Shown here piece by piece: positions 23,563 through 32,342 of a stretch of DNA of 64,000 bases. Made by a program: the position numbers and the translations under genes. This DNA comes from Chitinophagaceae bacterium (GTDB taxonomy: Bacteria; Bacteroidota; Bacteroidia; Chitinophagales; Chitinophagaceae). The stretch spans positions 1 through 64,000 of the forward strand of contig JAHBTL010000003.1 of assembly GCA_019638615.1 (NCBI GenBank). The letters are read 5' to 3'. Each line of letters starts with the position of its first letter. The first letter of the stretch is position 1. Under the pieces are notes generated by a model. It made no database searches. It was not told the DNA's origin and was given only the letters and a program-made list of their open reading frames with translations.

Positions 23563-25053
23563 TCATTGATCGTGGATATATATTATCTGTTGAAAATTGA
23601 AATCGGGCGCCTCTATCCATACAGCTTCTTTCAGTTGCCATGCTTTCATTAATTGTTTTACTTCAATTGTGTCAGTAGCATTTGTAATGTTCCGTTTCGC
23701 ATAATATTCTATCATAGGATTAGCTTCTGGCATATGCATGAATATTTTATGTTCTCCATTGATTTGCCGAAGTTTATTTCCTAACTTTTCATATAAGTCA
23801 TAAGGTGTTCCATTTAAAGATCTTTTTCCTGGAGGATTGATATAATAGTATTGTAATATACTAATGATTGATATAGCAGTTAATATTGAACAAGCCAGTT
23901 TGGGTTTATCAAAACTGAAAATCCCGGATAAATATTTTGAAAGTATAAAAATTAATAATACAAATGATGGTAAAACTGAAAACTCATGCACAAAAGACCA
24001 ATTGAATAGAACGATATGATATAGTATTATTGCTGTACCCCATAAAAAGATAAATAAGATTTCCTTTTTGTAGAAAACGATTCTTATCCTATTTCTTTTA
24101 GTTATAAACATGCTTATCAATACCCCAATCAGCAAGGGAAGATAGGATGTACAGTAGTGGCGTAACAGTAAGCCTGTTTTTTCGATCAAGGGTAAATTGG
24201 CCCTGGCGAAAAAGCGCCCGGTCCAGTATTGTTGAAGATTATCAATTCCTGCATATGATGAGAACTGAAGAAAAATAAGGGAAATACCCAAAAAAATTCC
24301 GGCAATAATTGTAATAATAAAGGTTATATATTTTTTGCTTTCTCTTAATTTACTAAGGCAAATGAGGATAGAACTTATTCCCAGGAACAGGGCAAACCAA
24401 TCTATGTATATTCCTAATGCTAAAAGCATAATTACATATACCAGCCGTATAGATTTAATTTTGGTAGAATCATTAATCATTGAAAGAAGCAGGACTGCTA
24501 AGGCTAAAGCGAATGGAAGCATAATGCCTGTATGTGTATAGCCATTACCAAAATACCATAATATGGCTGGTAAAAAGAGCATGCTTAGTCCGGCAAAAGC
24601 TATGATTATATTCCCTTGATTATTGTTATCTGGTAAAATTTTATAAATTATAATAATAAAAAGAAACATTGTTAAAAGACCGAAAAAGAGATTTAATATT
24701 CGTAGTCCTGTTACAGACGGATGTATATTGAGGATTTTAAAAACAGAATAAGGAATTATATACCATCCGGGTCCGATTGACAAATACACAATATTTCCAT
24801 TTTGTGTAACAATATCCCCCTTTACATATTTATCACCTGTATTTTGATAATTCATAACGGGCGTGTAATGAAATTTATGCCCTCCTCCCGCTTCATTCCA
24901 TGATTCTGTATTCATTAAAACAACCGCCGGTAAATATTCATGGTGTTTTGAGAGAGGGCGCATAAGATTGGGGATACGTAATATCACGGCAAATAAAAAT
25001 GCCAAGGCAAGGATTACAATTACCTGACTTTTTCTGATATTATCAAAATTCAT
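23563..25053 (-). CDS. Polytopic membrane protein, GT-C/GT39-like
   Basis: A 496-residue integral membrane protein with about eleven hydrophobic helices and a soluble C-terminal part of about 70 residues. The first periplasmic loop after helix 1 reads RIPNLMRPLSKHHEYLPAVV, the position where GT-C glycosyltransferases carry their catalytic acidic pair, here HHE. The overall layout resembles ArnT/PMT-like enzymes, but I cannot name the family with certainty. The gene is visibly more AT-rich than its neighbours, with long runs of Ile, Phe and Leu codons, compatible with transfer. It is isolated, with no lipid-glycosylation genes near by. Confidence 0.65.
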   Translation of the reverse strand: MNFDNIRKSQVIVILALAFLFAVILRIPNLMRPLSKHHEYLPAVVLMNTESWNEAGGGHKFHYTPVMNYQNTGDKYVKGDIVTQNGNIVYLSIGPGWYIIPYSVFKILNIHPSVTGLRILNLFFGLLTMFLFIIIIYKILPDNNNQGNIIIAFAGLSMLFLPAILWYFGNGYTHTGIMLPFALALAVLLLSMINDSTKIKSIRLVYVIMLLALGIYIDWFALFLGISSILICLSKLRESKKYITFIITIIAGIFLGISLIFLQFSSYAGIDNLQQYWTGRFFARANLPLIEKTGLLLRHYCTSYLPLLIGVLISMFITKRNRIRIVFYKKEILFIFLWGTAIILYHIVLFNWSFVHEFSVLPSFVLLIFILSKYLSGIFSFDKPKLACSILTAISIISILQYYYINPPGKRSLNGTPYDLYEKLGNKLRQINGEHKIFMHMPEANPMIEYYAKRNITNATDTIEVKQLMKAWQLKEAVWIEAPDFNFQQIIYIHDQ

Positions 25054-25264
25054 TCTGGAGAATTGTTCAGGAAATGTAAAACAATATCAGGTAAAAAATA
25101 ATATATTGCTGTTTTAAATTAAACTTATATATAGGTAGTTTCTGTTTGCAAAAAACATCCACCCAATACCCACCTCCGTCATTATCCGCTACTTTTTGCT
25201 CTTCAATGTACAAGCTTCACCTATTACCGGATTAGGTATAAAAATAAAATTTTCCGGGCGCCAA

Positions 25265-26209
25265 TTACTTCTTCCCCTTCCACAGGTTAGCAGGCTCGCT
25301 ATACCCTTCAAATGCTGGTTTTATGGGACGGCCTGTCCAGGCGTAAGGAGGAGTAATATGGAACGCGAAGGCGATCGTGGCCGCCAGGTCGTAGGTGTAT
25401 ACCTGCTGCTGTATCTCGTAGCCTTTTTTAATATCCTTACCAAAAAGGATCATGGCAATTTCTCCTTCTTCTGGTGTGGCACCGCCATGGCCTTTGCCCT
25501 TGCCGCCATGATCGGCAGTAATGATAACAAGTGTGGTTTTGTCAATGCCGGCGTCTTTGATGCTTTTCAGTACTTCTCCCACCAGAGAATCTGTTTTGGC
25601 TACCGCTGCGTAATAAACAGGTGTGCCATGTCCGTCATGATGACCGGCATGGTCTACATGATCAAAGTGAACGAAGCCGAAAGCGGGTTTCTTTTCCCGT
25701 ATGTATTTTGTAAAATCAGTGGCAGTAGAGTCTTCAGTTGAAAAAGTCTCGTCATAGTTCACTGCCTTTTTTTCAAACAACCTTCCAAATCCTTTCCAGT
25801 TGTACACTGTGCCTATTTCAGCATTGGGCTTGGCTTCGCGTATGCGCCCGAAGATGGTTGGAAAAATACCTTCCTCGCCGGCAACAATTGGAGGCAGGGA
25901 ATGTTTATCTCTTTCCCAGTCGTTGTCTATCACCCCATGCGCTTCCGGTCCTGTACCCATAATCATCGATGCCCAGTTCTGGCTGCTGGCGGTTGTTAAC
26001 ACCGTGCGTACGTTCCATTTAACGGCGCCATTGCGGATCATGCTGTCCATCACAGGCGTCTTTGCTTTTTTAATGCCATCCGGACTTAAGCCGTCCACTC
26101 CAATCACAATAATGTGTTCTATGCCTGGAGGATAGGGACCGGCTGCATCGTTTTTATAGCCTGCACATATAAAAAGCGGAAAAACAAAAAGAGAAATAAA
26201 AATTTTCAT
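25265..26209 (-). CDS. Alkaline-phosphatase superfamily phosphodiesterase/pyrophosphatase
   Basis: A 314-residue exported protein (signal peptide at residues 1-18) of the type I phosphodiesterase/nucleotide pyrophosphatase family. The metal ligands and nucleophile region are visible: VIGVDGLSPDGIKKAKTPVM, the Thr/Ser-rich nucleophile segment VLTTASSQNWASMIMG, HFDHVDHAGHHDGHG and VIITADHGGKGKGHGG. It should hydrolyse phosphodiesters or pyrophosphates in the periplasm. The specific substrate is unknown. It stands alone. Confidence 0.9.
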   Translation of the reverse strand: MKIFISLFVFPLFICAGYKNDAAGPYPPGIEHIIVIGVDGLSPDGIKKAKTPVMDSMIRNGAVKWNVRTVLTTASSQNWASMIMGTGPEAHGVIDNDWERDKHSLPPIVAGEEGIFPTIFGRIREAKPNAEIGTVYNWKGFGRLFEKKAVNYDETFSTEDSTATDFTKYIREKKPAFGFVHFDHVDHAGHHDGHGTPVYYAAVAKTDSLVGEVLKSIKDAGIDKTTLVIITADHGGKGKGHGGATPEEGEIAMILFGKDIKKGYEIQQQVYTYDLAATIAFAFHITPPYAWTGRPIKPAFEGYSEPANLWKGKK

Positions 26210-26855
26210 AAAGAATATTTAGTAGTTGATACAAAAATGGAATTACCGAATAAATTTAAAGTTAATAAATACTAATCAAAAAGTTAAGTAATATTAAAGG
26301 TAGAACTTCTGCGAAACTTTTGACTTTTAAATCATTGTTGTCTGGTTAAAATGTTAACCGAAACGGCCAAAGCCAGCACTGTACTGAATTTCATTAAAGT
26401 TTACGGCATGACCCACTTACCACTGGGTATTCCACTTTTTTCTTGATAAAAAAGTGAAGCAAAAAATCAAGGCTTCGGAAAAATGGCTAAAAATTATCTT
26501 TCCCGGCTAAGAAAAACAAGTTCCAGGTGTAGATCAAAGCCAGTAGTGGTGCGACTTTTAAGCTAATTGCACTTCCTAACTGTGGCATATGGTGTTTTTC
26601 TTTTAGCGCCATCCAAGCCAATTTTCTTAACGCCATTTTTCCGAGGCCGACCTCCCTTTATATTTTACAGGACAATACTGCTTTTAAATGTGCCCCTTAG
26701 TCGGGGCATTCCAAATTTTCGCACAATTATTCTCCTCGTCACGCTCCGAACATTCGGAGGGAGAGGGGAAAAAGGGAGTGAGGCAAACCAATATGAAGCG
26801 AAAATTTGGAATACACCCCCTTAACCTGCGCCTGCAGAAGCTTATTTTTAATCGG
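26210..26855. repeat. Repeat-rich intergenic region
   Basis: No gene is supported. CACTTTTTT (26433-26441) and AAAAAAGTG (26448-26456) form a hairpin followed by AAGCAAAAAATCAAGGC, similar in plan to the hairpin at 4908-4933. The inverted-repeat element copy B occupies 26706-26820. Confidence 0.5.
26706..26820 (+). mobile_element. Miniature inverted-repeat element, copy B
   Basis: The ends GCATTCCAAATTTTCGC and GCGAAAATTTGGAATAC form almost perfect terminal inverted repeats of about 15 bases. The reverse complement aligns with copy A at 20164-20285, including GTGTATTCCAAATT at the end and the following TCGCT and CATATT. Inside is a GAGGGAGAGGGG purine run and a CTCCGAACATTCGGAG hairpin. It lies about 50 bases upstream of the rRNA methyltransferase gene. 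Confidence 0.65.
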
Positions 26856-26863
26856 TACTTTTG
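26856..26863 (+). promoter_or_regulatory. Candidate -7 box of the RlmK-like gene
   Basis: TACTTTTG matches TAnnTTTG exactly. It lies only three bases before the first ATG (26867), which suggests either a near-leaderless message or the later start at 26900. Confidence 0.4.
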
Positions 26864-26866
26864 ATC

Positions 26867-27826
26867 ATGAACATCGCAACCCCTAACGATAAATTGCAAA
26901 TGTTTGAGAACAGGCTGAATAAAGTTTTCAGGCATATTCGTAAACAGGCGGAGCGACAGCATATCCGTTGCTACCGGGTGTATGATCATGATCTTCCTGA
27001 GTTCCCTTTAAGCATTGATGTGTATGAGGATAAATTGTACATTGCCGAATACCTGCGTAGGCATGGCATGGAAGAGCAGGAGCATGAAAGATGGCTGAAT
27101 GATACGCTGGAGGTGGTAGAAAAAATTTTGCAGATACCACAGGAGAATATTTATGTGAAGCAACGCCAGCGCAAGCAGGGGCGGCTGGGCCAGTATCAAA
27201 AAATAAATGAAGGGAAAGCATATTTTACTGTAACTGAAGCGGGATTAAAATTTCAGATCAATCTTTCTGATTATCTTGATACCGGGCTGTTCCTGGATCA
27301 TCGGATTACCCGTGAAATGGTGAGGAATGAAGCAAAGGATAAAAGAGTGCTTAACTTATTTGCCTATACCGGTTCGTTCAGTGTACATGCGGCAGCAGGA
27401 GAAGCTTTGCTGGTTGAAACGGTAGATCTCTCCAAAACATACCTGCACTGGGCAGAAGAGAATTTCCGGTTGAATGATTTTTCAGGTCCCCGGTTTAGGT
27501 TTGTAAACGCGGATGTTAAACAATATTTGCAGGAAGTTAAACCTGGTAGTTTTGACCTGGTCATTATGGACCCGCCGACTTTTAGCAACAGTAAAAAAAT
27601 GAAAGATGATTTCCTGGATATTCAGCGCGATCATGTTGAGCTGATCAACCGGGCACTGTATGCTATGCCGGAGGGTGGCATCCTGTATTTCAGCACCAAT
27701 TTTACAAAATTTGTATTGAATGAAGCAGCCCTTGCATGTTCAATTGTAAGAGATATTACCCGGGCGACCACTCCTTTCGATTTTGCAGGCAAACTAAAAA
27801 GGTACTGCTGGAGAATGACCAAATAA
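26867..27826 (+). CDS. Class I SAM-dependent 23S rRNA methyltransferase, RlmK/RlmI-like
   Basis: About 319 residues corresponding to the RlmK half of RlmKL. The N-terminal part (YRVYDHDLPEFPLSIDVYED, then LYIAEYLR) is the RlmK-type RNA-binding lead-in, followed by the PUA-like segment GKAYFTVTEAGLKFQINLSD and YLDTGLFLDHRITR. The methyltransferase core has RVLNLFAYTGSFSVHAA (SAM motif I), VETVDLS and the catalytic-type motif VIMDPPTFSN. Predicted to methylate a base of 23S rRNA in the cytoplasm. A promoter box at 26856 and the conserved MFENRL point suggest that translation could start at 26900. Confidence 0.9.
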   Translation: MNIATPNDKLQMFENRLNKVFRHIRKQAERQHIRCYRVYDHDLPEFPLSIDVYEDKLYIAEYLRRHGMEEQEHERWLNDTLEVVEKILQIPQENIYVKQRQRKQGRLGQYQKINEGKAYFTVTEAGLKFQINLSDYLDTGLFLDHRITREMVRNEAKDKRVLNLFAYTGSFSVHAAAGEALLVETVDLSKTYLHWAEENFRLNDFSGPRFRFVNADVKQYLQEVKPGSFDLVIMDPPTFSNSKKMKDDFLDIQRDHVELINRALYAMPEGGILYFSTNFTKFVLNEAALACSIVRDITRATTPFDFAGKLKRYCWRMTK

Positions 27827-27866
27827 TTTTTTGCATAGGACATCAGTAATAGTCGGAAGCCAGTCT

Positions 27867-27930
27867 GCCGCAGATGCGCAGATTAAATCTGTGTATCTGC
27901 GGCATTTTCTACATGAGCATAAATATAATT
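27867..27930 (+). repeat. Dispersed GCCGCAGAT hairpin repeat, copy 1
   Basis: GCCGCAGAT and ATCTGCGGC form a hairpin around inner AGATTAAATCTG sequence, followed by TTTCTACATGAG. A second copy with the same order and orientation is at 41879-41940. Confidence 0.6.
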
Positions 27931-27947
27931 AGCAAAGTGCTTACACA

Positions 27948-29060
27948 TCATATACATCCCACAGTAAACAGGCTGTGCTGGCTGGCTGTGCTGAAATCCC
28001 GCCATACAAGATTGATTTCTGAAGTGGGGTCGGCTGCAATCATTCCGCAAAGGGGAAATAAAGCATTCACTGTATTGCGTGCTGTTTTTACCAATGAATG
28101 GCAGGCTGCTGTGATGGAATTCATATCATCTTCCGGCCATTGCTTTTTTTCAACTCCTTTTTTCCAGGCAGTGTCCATTGTTTCGTAGAACCGGAATCTT
28201 TCCGCTTCAAATATGGTTTTGCTTCTTCCAAGACATTCAAATACGTCGCATGCCTGTTCTGTAGTATAACCTTTTTGTTTTACTCTTCGGTGAAAAAGCA
28301 ACTGACACAAATCGATGAAATGAGCGGTGATGCCCGAAAAATTAGAGGCAATGGTCAGTTCTGCAAACTGTGCAAACGGAAAAGAAAAAGCGGGATGAGG
28401 TAAGTAAGCAGAAGAAGGATTGATTGAGAATGCCCTGTTGGAAGGTATGTGTAACTTGTCTACAAGAAAAGAATGACTCGCAGTCGCTTTCATTCCTATA
28501 CAGTTCCAGTCGTTGATAATTTTTACTTCCTCTCTTTTAAACAGAAAAGAAGATATTTTTCCGTTACCTGCTTCATCAATCAATGGAATGCCGTCTTTTA
28601 CAATAGAACAGTTGGCTGTAAAATGAGTAGCGTGCGGGGCGCCCGTAGCATATTTCCATGAGCCGGAAACAATATACCCGTCATTTGTAATTTCAGCTTT
28701 ACCCGTAACGGCGCCGCTTCCTGAAAGGCAAACCGACAGCGGGTCAGCAAAAACTTCCCTGCACAATTCCGGGTCTAAAAAGCCAGCAAACCAATTGGCT
28801 CCTGCGCATAGCGTAACAGTCCAGCCCAGGCTCCCGTCAGCTTTTGCAATGCTTTCCTCCAGTCTTACTGCATCAGGCAGGTTCATTTCCAGTCCGCCTA
28901 AAAGTGCAGGTATAAAAATGTTCAACCAATTGTTATCGTAAATAAACTGCAACTGCTCCGGTACAAGCTGTCCGGCTTTTTCAGAAGCAAACGAAAGGCT
29001 CCGGATCTTTCTTATTTGTTCTTCTGTAAGTAACAGGGAGGGGTTGGATATTGAACTCAT
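27948..29060 (-). CDS. Acyl-CoA dehydrogenase family protein
   Basis: A 370-residue flavoprotein of the acyl-CoA dehydrogenase superfamily, closest in style to the HpaC/DszC-like and SfnB-like monooxygenase/desulfurase branch. N-terminal helical domain about residues 10-110 (VRLEESIAKADGSLGWTVTL), beta domain with GSGAVTGKAEITNDGYIVSGSWKY split over residues 118-142 and WNCIGMKATASHSFLVD, then the C-terminal helical domain ending WRDFSTASQHSLF, a conserved part of that branch. The exact substrate is not predictable. It stands alone, with a promoter box next to its start. Confidence 0.85.
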   Translation of the reverse strand: MSSISNPSLLLTEEQIRKIRSLSFASEKAGQLVPEQLQFIYDNNWLNIFIPALLGGLEMNLPDAVRLEESIAKADGSLGWTVTLCAGANWFAGFLDPELCREVFADPLSVCLSGSGAVTGKAEITNDGYIVSGSWKYATGAPHATHFTANCSIVKDGIPLIDEAGNGKISSFLFKREEVKIINDWNCIGMKATASHSFLVDKLHIPSNRAFSINPSSAYLPHPAFSFPFAQFAELTIASNFSGITAHFIDLCQLLFHRRVKQKGYTTEQACDVFECLGRSKTIFEAERFRFYETMDTAWKKGVEKKQWPEDDMNSITAACHSLVKTARNTVNALFPLCGMIAADPTSEINLVWRDFSTASQHSLFTVGCI

Positions 29061-29067
29061 ATTCCGG

Positions 29068-29075
29068 CAAAATTA
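29068..29075 (-). promoter_or_regulatory. Candidate -7 box of acyl-CoA dehydrogenase-like gene
   Basis: On the minus strand TAATTTTG matches TAnnTTTG exactly, seven bases before the ATG, implying a very short leader. Confidence 0.4.
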
Positions 29076-29133
29076 ATTCCCCGTAATTACTCTTCGAAAA
29101 AATCTTACATTCATTATTAAAATAGGTTAAACA

Positions 29134-30426
29134 ATGAAAAAGTATTTTCTGGCAGCGATCATTTTGATAACTGCCGTTGATGCGCTGAACGCGCAGAAAA
29201 TATACCAGCAGATCCGTGAACGGGCAGGCGCCTTAGCACCGCAGTTAACCGAATGGAGAAGGTATTTGCATGAGCATCCTGAGCTATCGAACCGAGAAGT
29301 AAAAACGGCTGCTTATGTTGAAGCGCATTTGCGTAAGCTTGGGATGGAGGTTTCTGCCAATATTGCAAAAACAGGCGTGGTTGGAATTTTAAGAGGGGGC
29401 AAACCCGGTCCTGTAATTGCCCTTCGGGCAGATATGGATGCGCTTCCTGTGAAAGAGCGGGTAAATGTACCGTTCGCATCAAAGGCCGAAGCTGAATACC
29501 TGGGGCAAACAGTTCCGGTAATGCATGCCTGCGGGCACGACACTCATATGGCAATATTAATGGGGACGGCATCGGTGCTGAGCGCCATGAAAAAAGAGGT
29601 TCCGGGTACCGTTAAATTTATATTTCAGCCTGCCGAAGAAGGTCCGCCAGGTGATGAGGAAGGAGGAGCTCCCCTGATGATCAAAGAAGGTGTAATGGAC
29701 AATCCAAAGGTAGAGGCGATTTTCGGGTTGCATATTAATGCGCAAACACCCGTAGGGGAGATCAAATACAAGCCGGGTGCCGAAATGGCGGCAAGTGATT
29801 GGTTTACCATTAAAGTACGGGGAAAGCAATCGCACGGTTCGCAGCCCTGGAGCGGAGTAGATCCGGTAGTGATTGCCGCCCAGATCATACAGGGGTTGCA
29901 AACCATTGTAAGCCGGCAGCAGGATCTTACAAAAGCGCCTGTAGTGATTACTGTGGGCAAGATACATGCAGGCGTGCGGAGCAATATTATTCCCGAAGAG
30001 CTTGTTATGGAGGGTACGATCAGAACGCTGAACAGCGATATGCATAAAGATGTGCATGAACGAATAAAGAAAACCGCCAGCCATATTGCTGAAGCGGGTG
30101 GGGCTACGGCAGAAGTGAGCATTGATACTAAAACAGAAGTAACATACAATGATCCCGCGCTTGTAAAGAAAATGCTCCCTTCGCTGGAAATGGCTGTAGG
30201 TAAGGATAAAGTGTATGAAACTGAGTGGACAACAGGAGCGGAAGATTTTTCTTTTTTTGGTAAAAAAGCGCCTGCTTTCTTTTTCTTTTTAGGCGGTATG
30301 CCGGCGGGGCAGGATCCCAAAAAAGCGGCTCCTCATCATACACCTGATTTTTTTATAGACGACAGTATGCTGGATACCGGCGTGAGGGCTTTTTGTAATA
30401 TCGTTTTTGATTATGCCAAACCATGA
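29134..30426 (+). CDS. M20 family amidohydrolase, exported
   Basis: A 430-residue peptidase M20/aminoacylase-I-like amidohydrolase with a signal peptide (residues 1-20, cleavage after LNAQ). The metal-binding motif MHACGHDTHMAIL and the catalytic acidic segment FQPAEEGPPGDEEGG are present, as is the dimerisation domain with VRGKQSHGSQPWSGVDPV. The N-terminal substrate region WRRYLHEHPELSNRE is diagnostic of the hippurate-hydrolase/N-acyl-amino-acid branch. It should hydrolyse N-acyl amino acids or IAA conjugate-like amides in the periplasm. It is monocistronic and ends at a bidirectional terminator. Confidence 0.94.
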   Translation: MKKYFLAAIILITAVDALNAQKIYQQIRERAGALAPQLTEWRRYLHEHPELSNREVKTAAYVEAHLRKLGMEVSANIAKTGVVGILRGGKPGPVIALRADMDALPVKERVNVPFASKAEAEYLGQTVPVMHACGHDTHMAILMGTASVLSAMKKEVPGTVKFIFQPAEEGPPGDEEGGAPLMIKEGVMDNPKVEAIFGLHINAQTPVGEIKYKPGAEMAASDWFTIKVRGKQSHGSQPWSGVDPVVIAAQIIQGLQTIVSRQQDLTKAPVVITVGKIHAGVRSNIIPEELVMEGTIRTLNSDMHKDVHERIKKTASHIAEAGGATAEVSIDTKTEVTYNDPALVKKMLPSLEMAVGKDKVYETEWTTGAEDFSFFGKKAPAFFFFLGGMPAGQDPKKAAPHHTPDFFIDDSMLDTGVRAFCNIVFDYAKP

Positions 30427-30469
30427 AGTCGGGAAAGTCTTAGAGATCAGAGAAAAGCAGACGGTATAA

Positions 30470-30503
30470 AACAAAAAGCCGGGATCTTACCCGGCTTTTT
30501 GTT
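30470..30503. terminator. Bidirectional terminator
   Basis: AACAAAAAGCCGGG and CCCGGCTTTTTGTT are inverted around ATCTTA. A and T tracts on both sides allow it to end both the M20 gene and the convergent coiled-coil protein gene. Confidence 0.85.
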
Positions 30504-30518
30504 CGTAGAAATTTTTGA

Positions 30519-31496
30519 TTATCCGAATATGCCGCCTTTTTTCAGTGTAACGGCTCCTTCGCCTATTTTAAAGCCGTTCTGGTAAACTTCAACTTTGTAA
30601 GTACCAGGTTTGTATTTATCGGTTTGTTTCAGATCAAAGCTCACCCCTTTGAGTTTGCCTTGTTCATAATCTATGGAAACTTTATTGGTAAACTCTTTAT
30701 CGCCATCTTCTCTTGTTGTAACGGTTCCTGAACCCAATCCGTCCTCTTTCACTACAACTCCTTCAGGCGTGGTTACTATCACATACAGGTCTTTTGTGCC
30801 GGTTGTTGATAACCTGTTTTCAACATCAAAAGATATCCTGAATTTGTCTGCTTTTTTGGCTTTGCTGGTTTCTTTCTCTTTTCCGCTTTTTTTCTCATCA
30901 ATAGCGGCAATGTGGAAATTACTTGCGTTTAAAGTAGATCCCACGTCCACTTTGCTGGTAAGGTCCTTGTTTTCGGTTACCTTCAGGTTGAGTGTATCTG
31001 TCAGTTGTGCTTTTTCGGTAGTCAACTGCTGGTTGTCTGCTGTCAGCTTAATATTTTCGCCGGTAAGCCGTTCAACTTCTTTGATGTATTCTTCGATTTT
31101 ACCATTCAGAGAATTAATAAGCTTACGCGCTTCTGCAAGGTCGGCAGCGGTAGCATTTGATTTGCCGATAAGCGATTTAATCCTTGATCTCATGTCAGAT
31201 ACATCCTTGTCGCGTGTTTTAACAAGGCTGTCTAACTTGGTATTTTCAGAAGTCATCTTATCCAGACGGATTTCTGCAGCCTGGTAATCGGTAAGCAATT
31301 GGTTTCTTACTGAATCCAAAGATGCATACTGAACATCCTTTTGCTGGATAACTTCCTTGGTTTTACTTTTATCATAAATTATATAACCCCATGTACCTAA
31401 TAACGCGGCTATTAATACACCGTATATGATACCGCGGTTATCTTTTCTTGGTGGTTGTGAAGGGCTGGTTGCCGAGGGATAATTAGAAGCGCTCAT
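30519..31496 (-). CDS. Membrane-anchored coiled-coil protein
   Basis: A 325-residue protein of unknown function. A short Ser/Pro-rich cytoplasmic tail is followed by one membrane helix at about residues 24-42 (GIIYGVLIAALLGTWGYIIYD), a long coiled coil at about 45-190 with repeated SLVKTRD, LNGKIEEYIKEVERL and ENIKLTADNQQL patterns, then a Lys-rich linker and a C-terminal beta domain of about 110 residues (FRISFDVENRLSTTGTKDLY, KYKPGTYKVEVYQNG). The layout suggests an envelope or cytoskeleton-associated structural protein. It is divergent from the exonuclease gene, only 40 bases away. Confidence 0.8.
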   Translation of the reverse strand: MSASNYPSATSPSQPPRKDNRGIIYGVLIAALLGTWGYIIYDKSKTKEVIQQKDVQYASLDSVRNQLLTDYQAAEIRLDKMTSENTKLDSLVKTRDKDVSDMRSRIKSLIGKSNATAADLAEARKLINSLNGKIEEYIKEVERLTGENIKLTADNQQLTTEKAQLTDTLNLKVTENKDLTSKVDVGSTLNASNFHIAAIDEKKSGKEKETSKAKKADKFRISFDVENRLSTTGTKDLYVIVTTPEGVVVKEDGLGSGTVTTREDGDKEFTNKVSIDYEQGKLKGVSFDLKQTDKYKPGTYKVEVYQNGFKIGEGAVTLKKGGIFG

Positions 31497-31536
31497 AAAT
31501 GTTTATTTTTTTTGATTAAAGCAATGATTATATACT

Positions 31537-32265
31537 ATGATACATCAGATAAACCTGACAAATTTATTGGTTATTGATATTGAAACTGTTCCATCAGTAC
31601 CTGATTTTCAACACTTAGATGAAGAATGGAAGGTACTCTGGGAGGACAAGATTTCCAAAACCATGCCAGAAAATTTTTCCCTGGAAGAATCTTACCTCCA
31701 AAGGGCCGGTATTCTGGCAGAATTTGGTAAAATTATTTGTATTTCTACCGGCTTTTTTTATCATGATGCAACCGGAAAAACCTGTTTTAAGATAAAATCC
31801 TTTAGCGGGGATGATGAAACGGCTATTTTACACTCATTTGTTGATTTATTAAATAAATACCGCGACAAGCGGGGCATATTCTCGGTAACGGGGCACAATG
31901 TCAAAGAATTTGATGTTCCGTATATATGCCGGCGCATGCTTATTAATAATATACCGCTGCCCGATTATCTTCAATTGAGTGGTAAACGCCCCTGGGAAAC
32001 CAATATTGTAGATACAATGGAGTTATGGAAATTCGGAGATTATAAAAATTATGTTTCTTTAAAATTGTTAGCGGCTGTTTTAGGCATCGCAACTCCCAAA
32101 GACGACATTGACGGCAGTATGGTGCGGGACGTCTATTACGGAGAGCAAAACCTCACACGGATCGTTACCTATTGCCAGAAAGACGTGGTTACGGTGGCCA
32201 ATATCATTTTAAGATTTAAGAATTTACCGTACCTGGAAAAGGAGAATATTACGATTACAGAATAA
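31537..32265 (+). CDS. Predicted 3'-5' exonuclease, PolB-exonuclease-like
   Basis: A 242-residue DnaQ-fold nuclease of the DNA_pol_B_exo2 type. ExoI motif: LLVIDIETVPSVPDF (catalytic Asp and Glu); ExoII region: VTGHNVKEFDVPYICRR; ExoIII: YCQKDVVTVANI, a DEDDy-like arrangement. It is a stand-alone cytoplasmic exonuclease without a polymerase domain, probably acting in DNA repair or RNA turnover. It precedes holA by about 78 bases, in the same direction; holA has its own promoter box. Confidence 0.9.
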   Translation: MIHQINLTNLLVIDIETVPSVPDFQHLDEEWKVLWEDKISKTMPENFSLEESYLQRAGILAEFGKIICISTGFFYHDATGKTCFKIKSFSGDDETAILHSFVDLLNKYRDKRGIFSVTGHNVKEFDVPYICRRMLINNIPLPDYLQLSGKRPWETNIVDTMELWKFGDYKNYVSLKLLAAVLGIATPKDDIDGSMVRDVYYGEQNLTRIVTYCQKDVVTVANIILRFKNLPYLEKENITITE

Positions 32266-32324
32266 CAAATGTTCGCTGCCTGTAACTGTTACGAGCCATA
32301 AAATCTCAAATCTCAAATTTCAAA

Positions 32325-32332
32325 TAGCTTTG
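32325..32332 (+). promoter_or_regulatory. Candidate -7 box of holA
   Basis: TAGCTTTG matches TAnnTTTG and lies ten bases before the holA ATG. It is embedded in a TCTCAAAT-type word repeat (32300-32325). Confidence 0.4.
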
Positions 32333-32342
32333 CATCTTCAAT

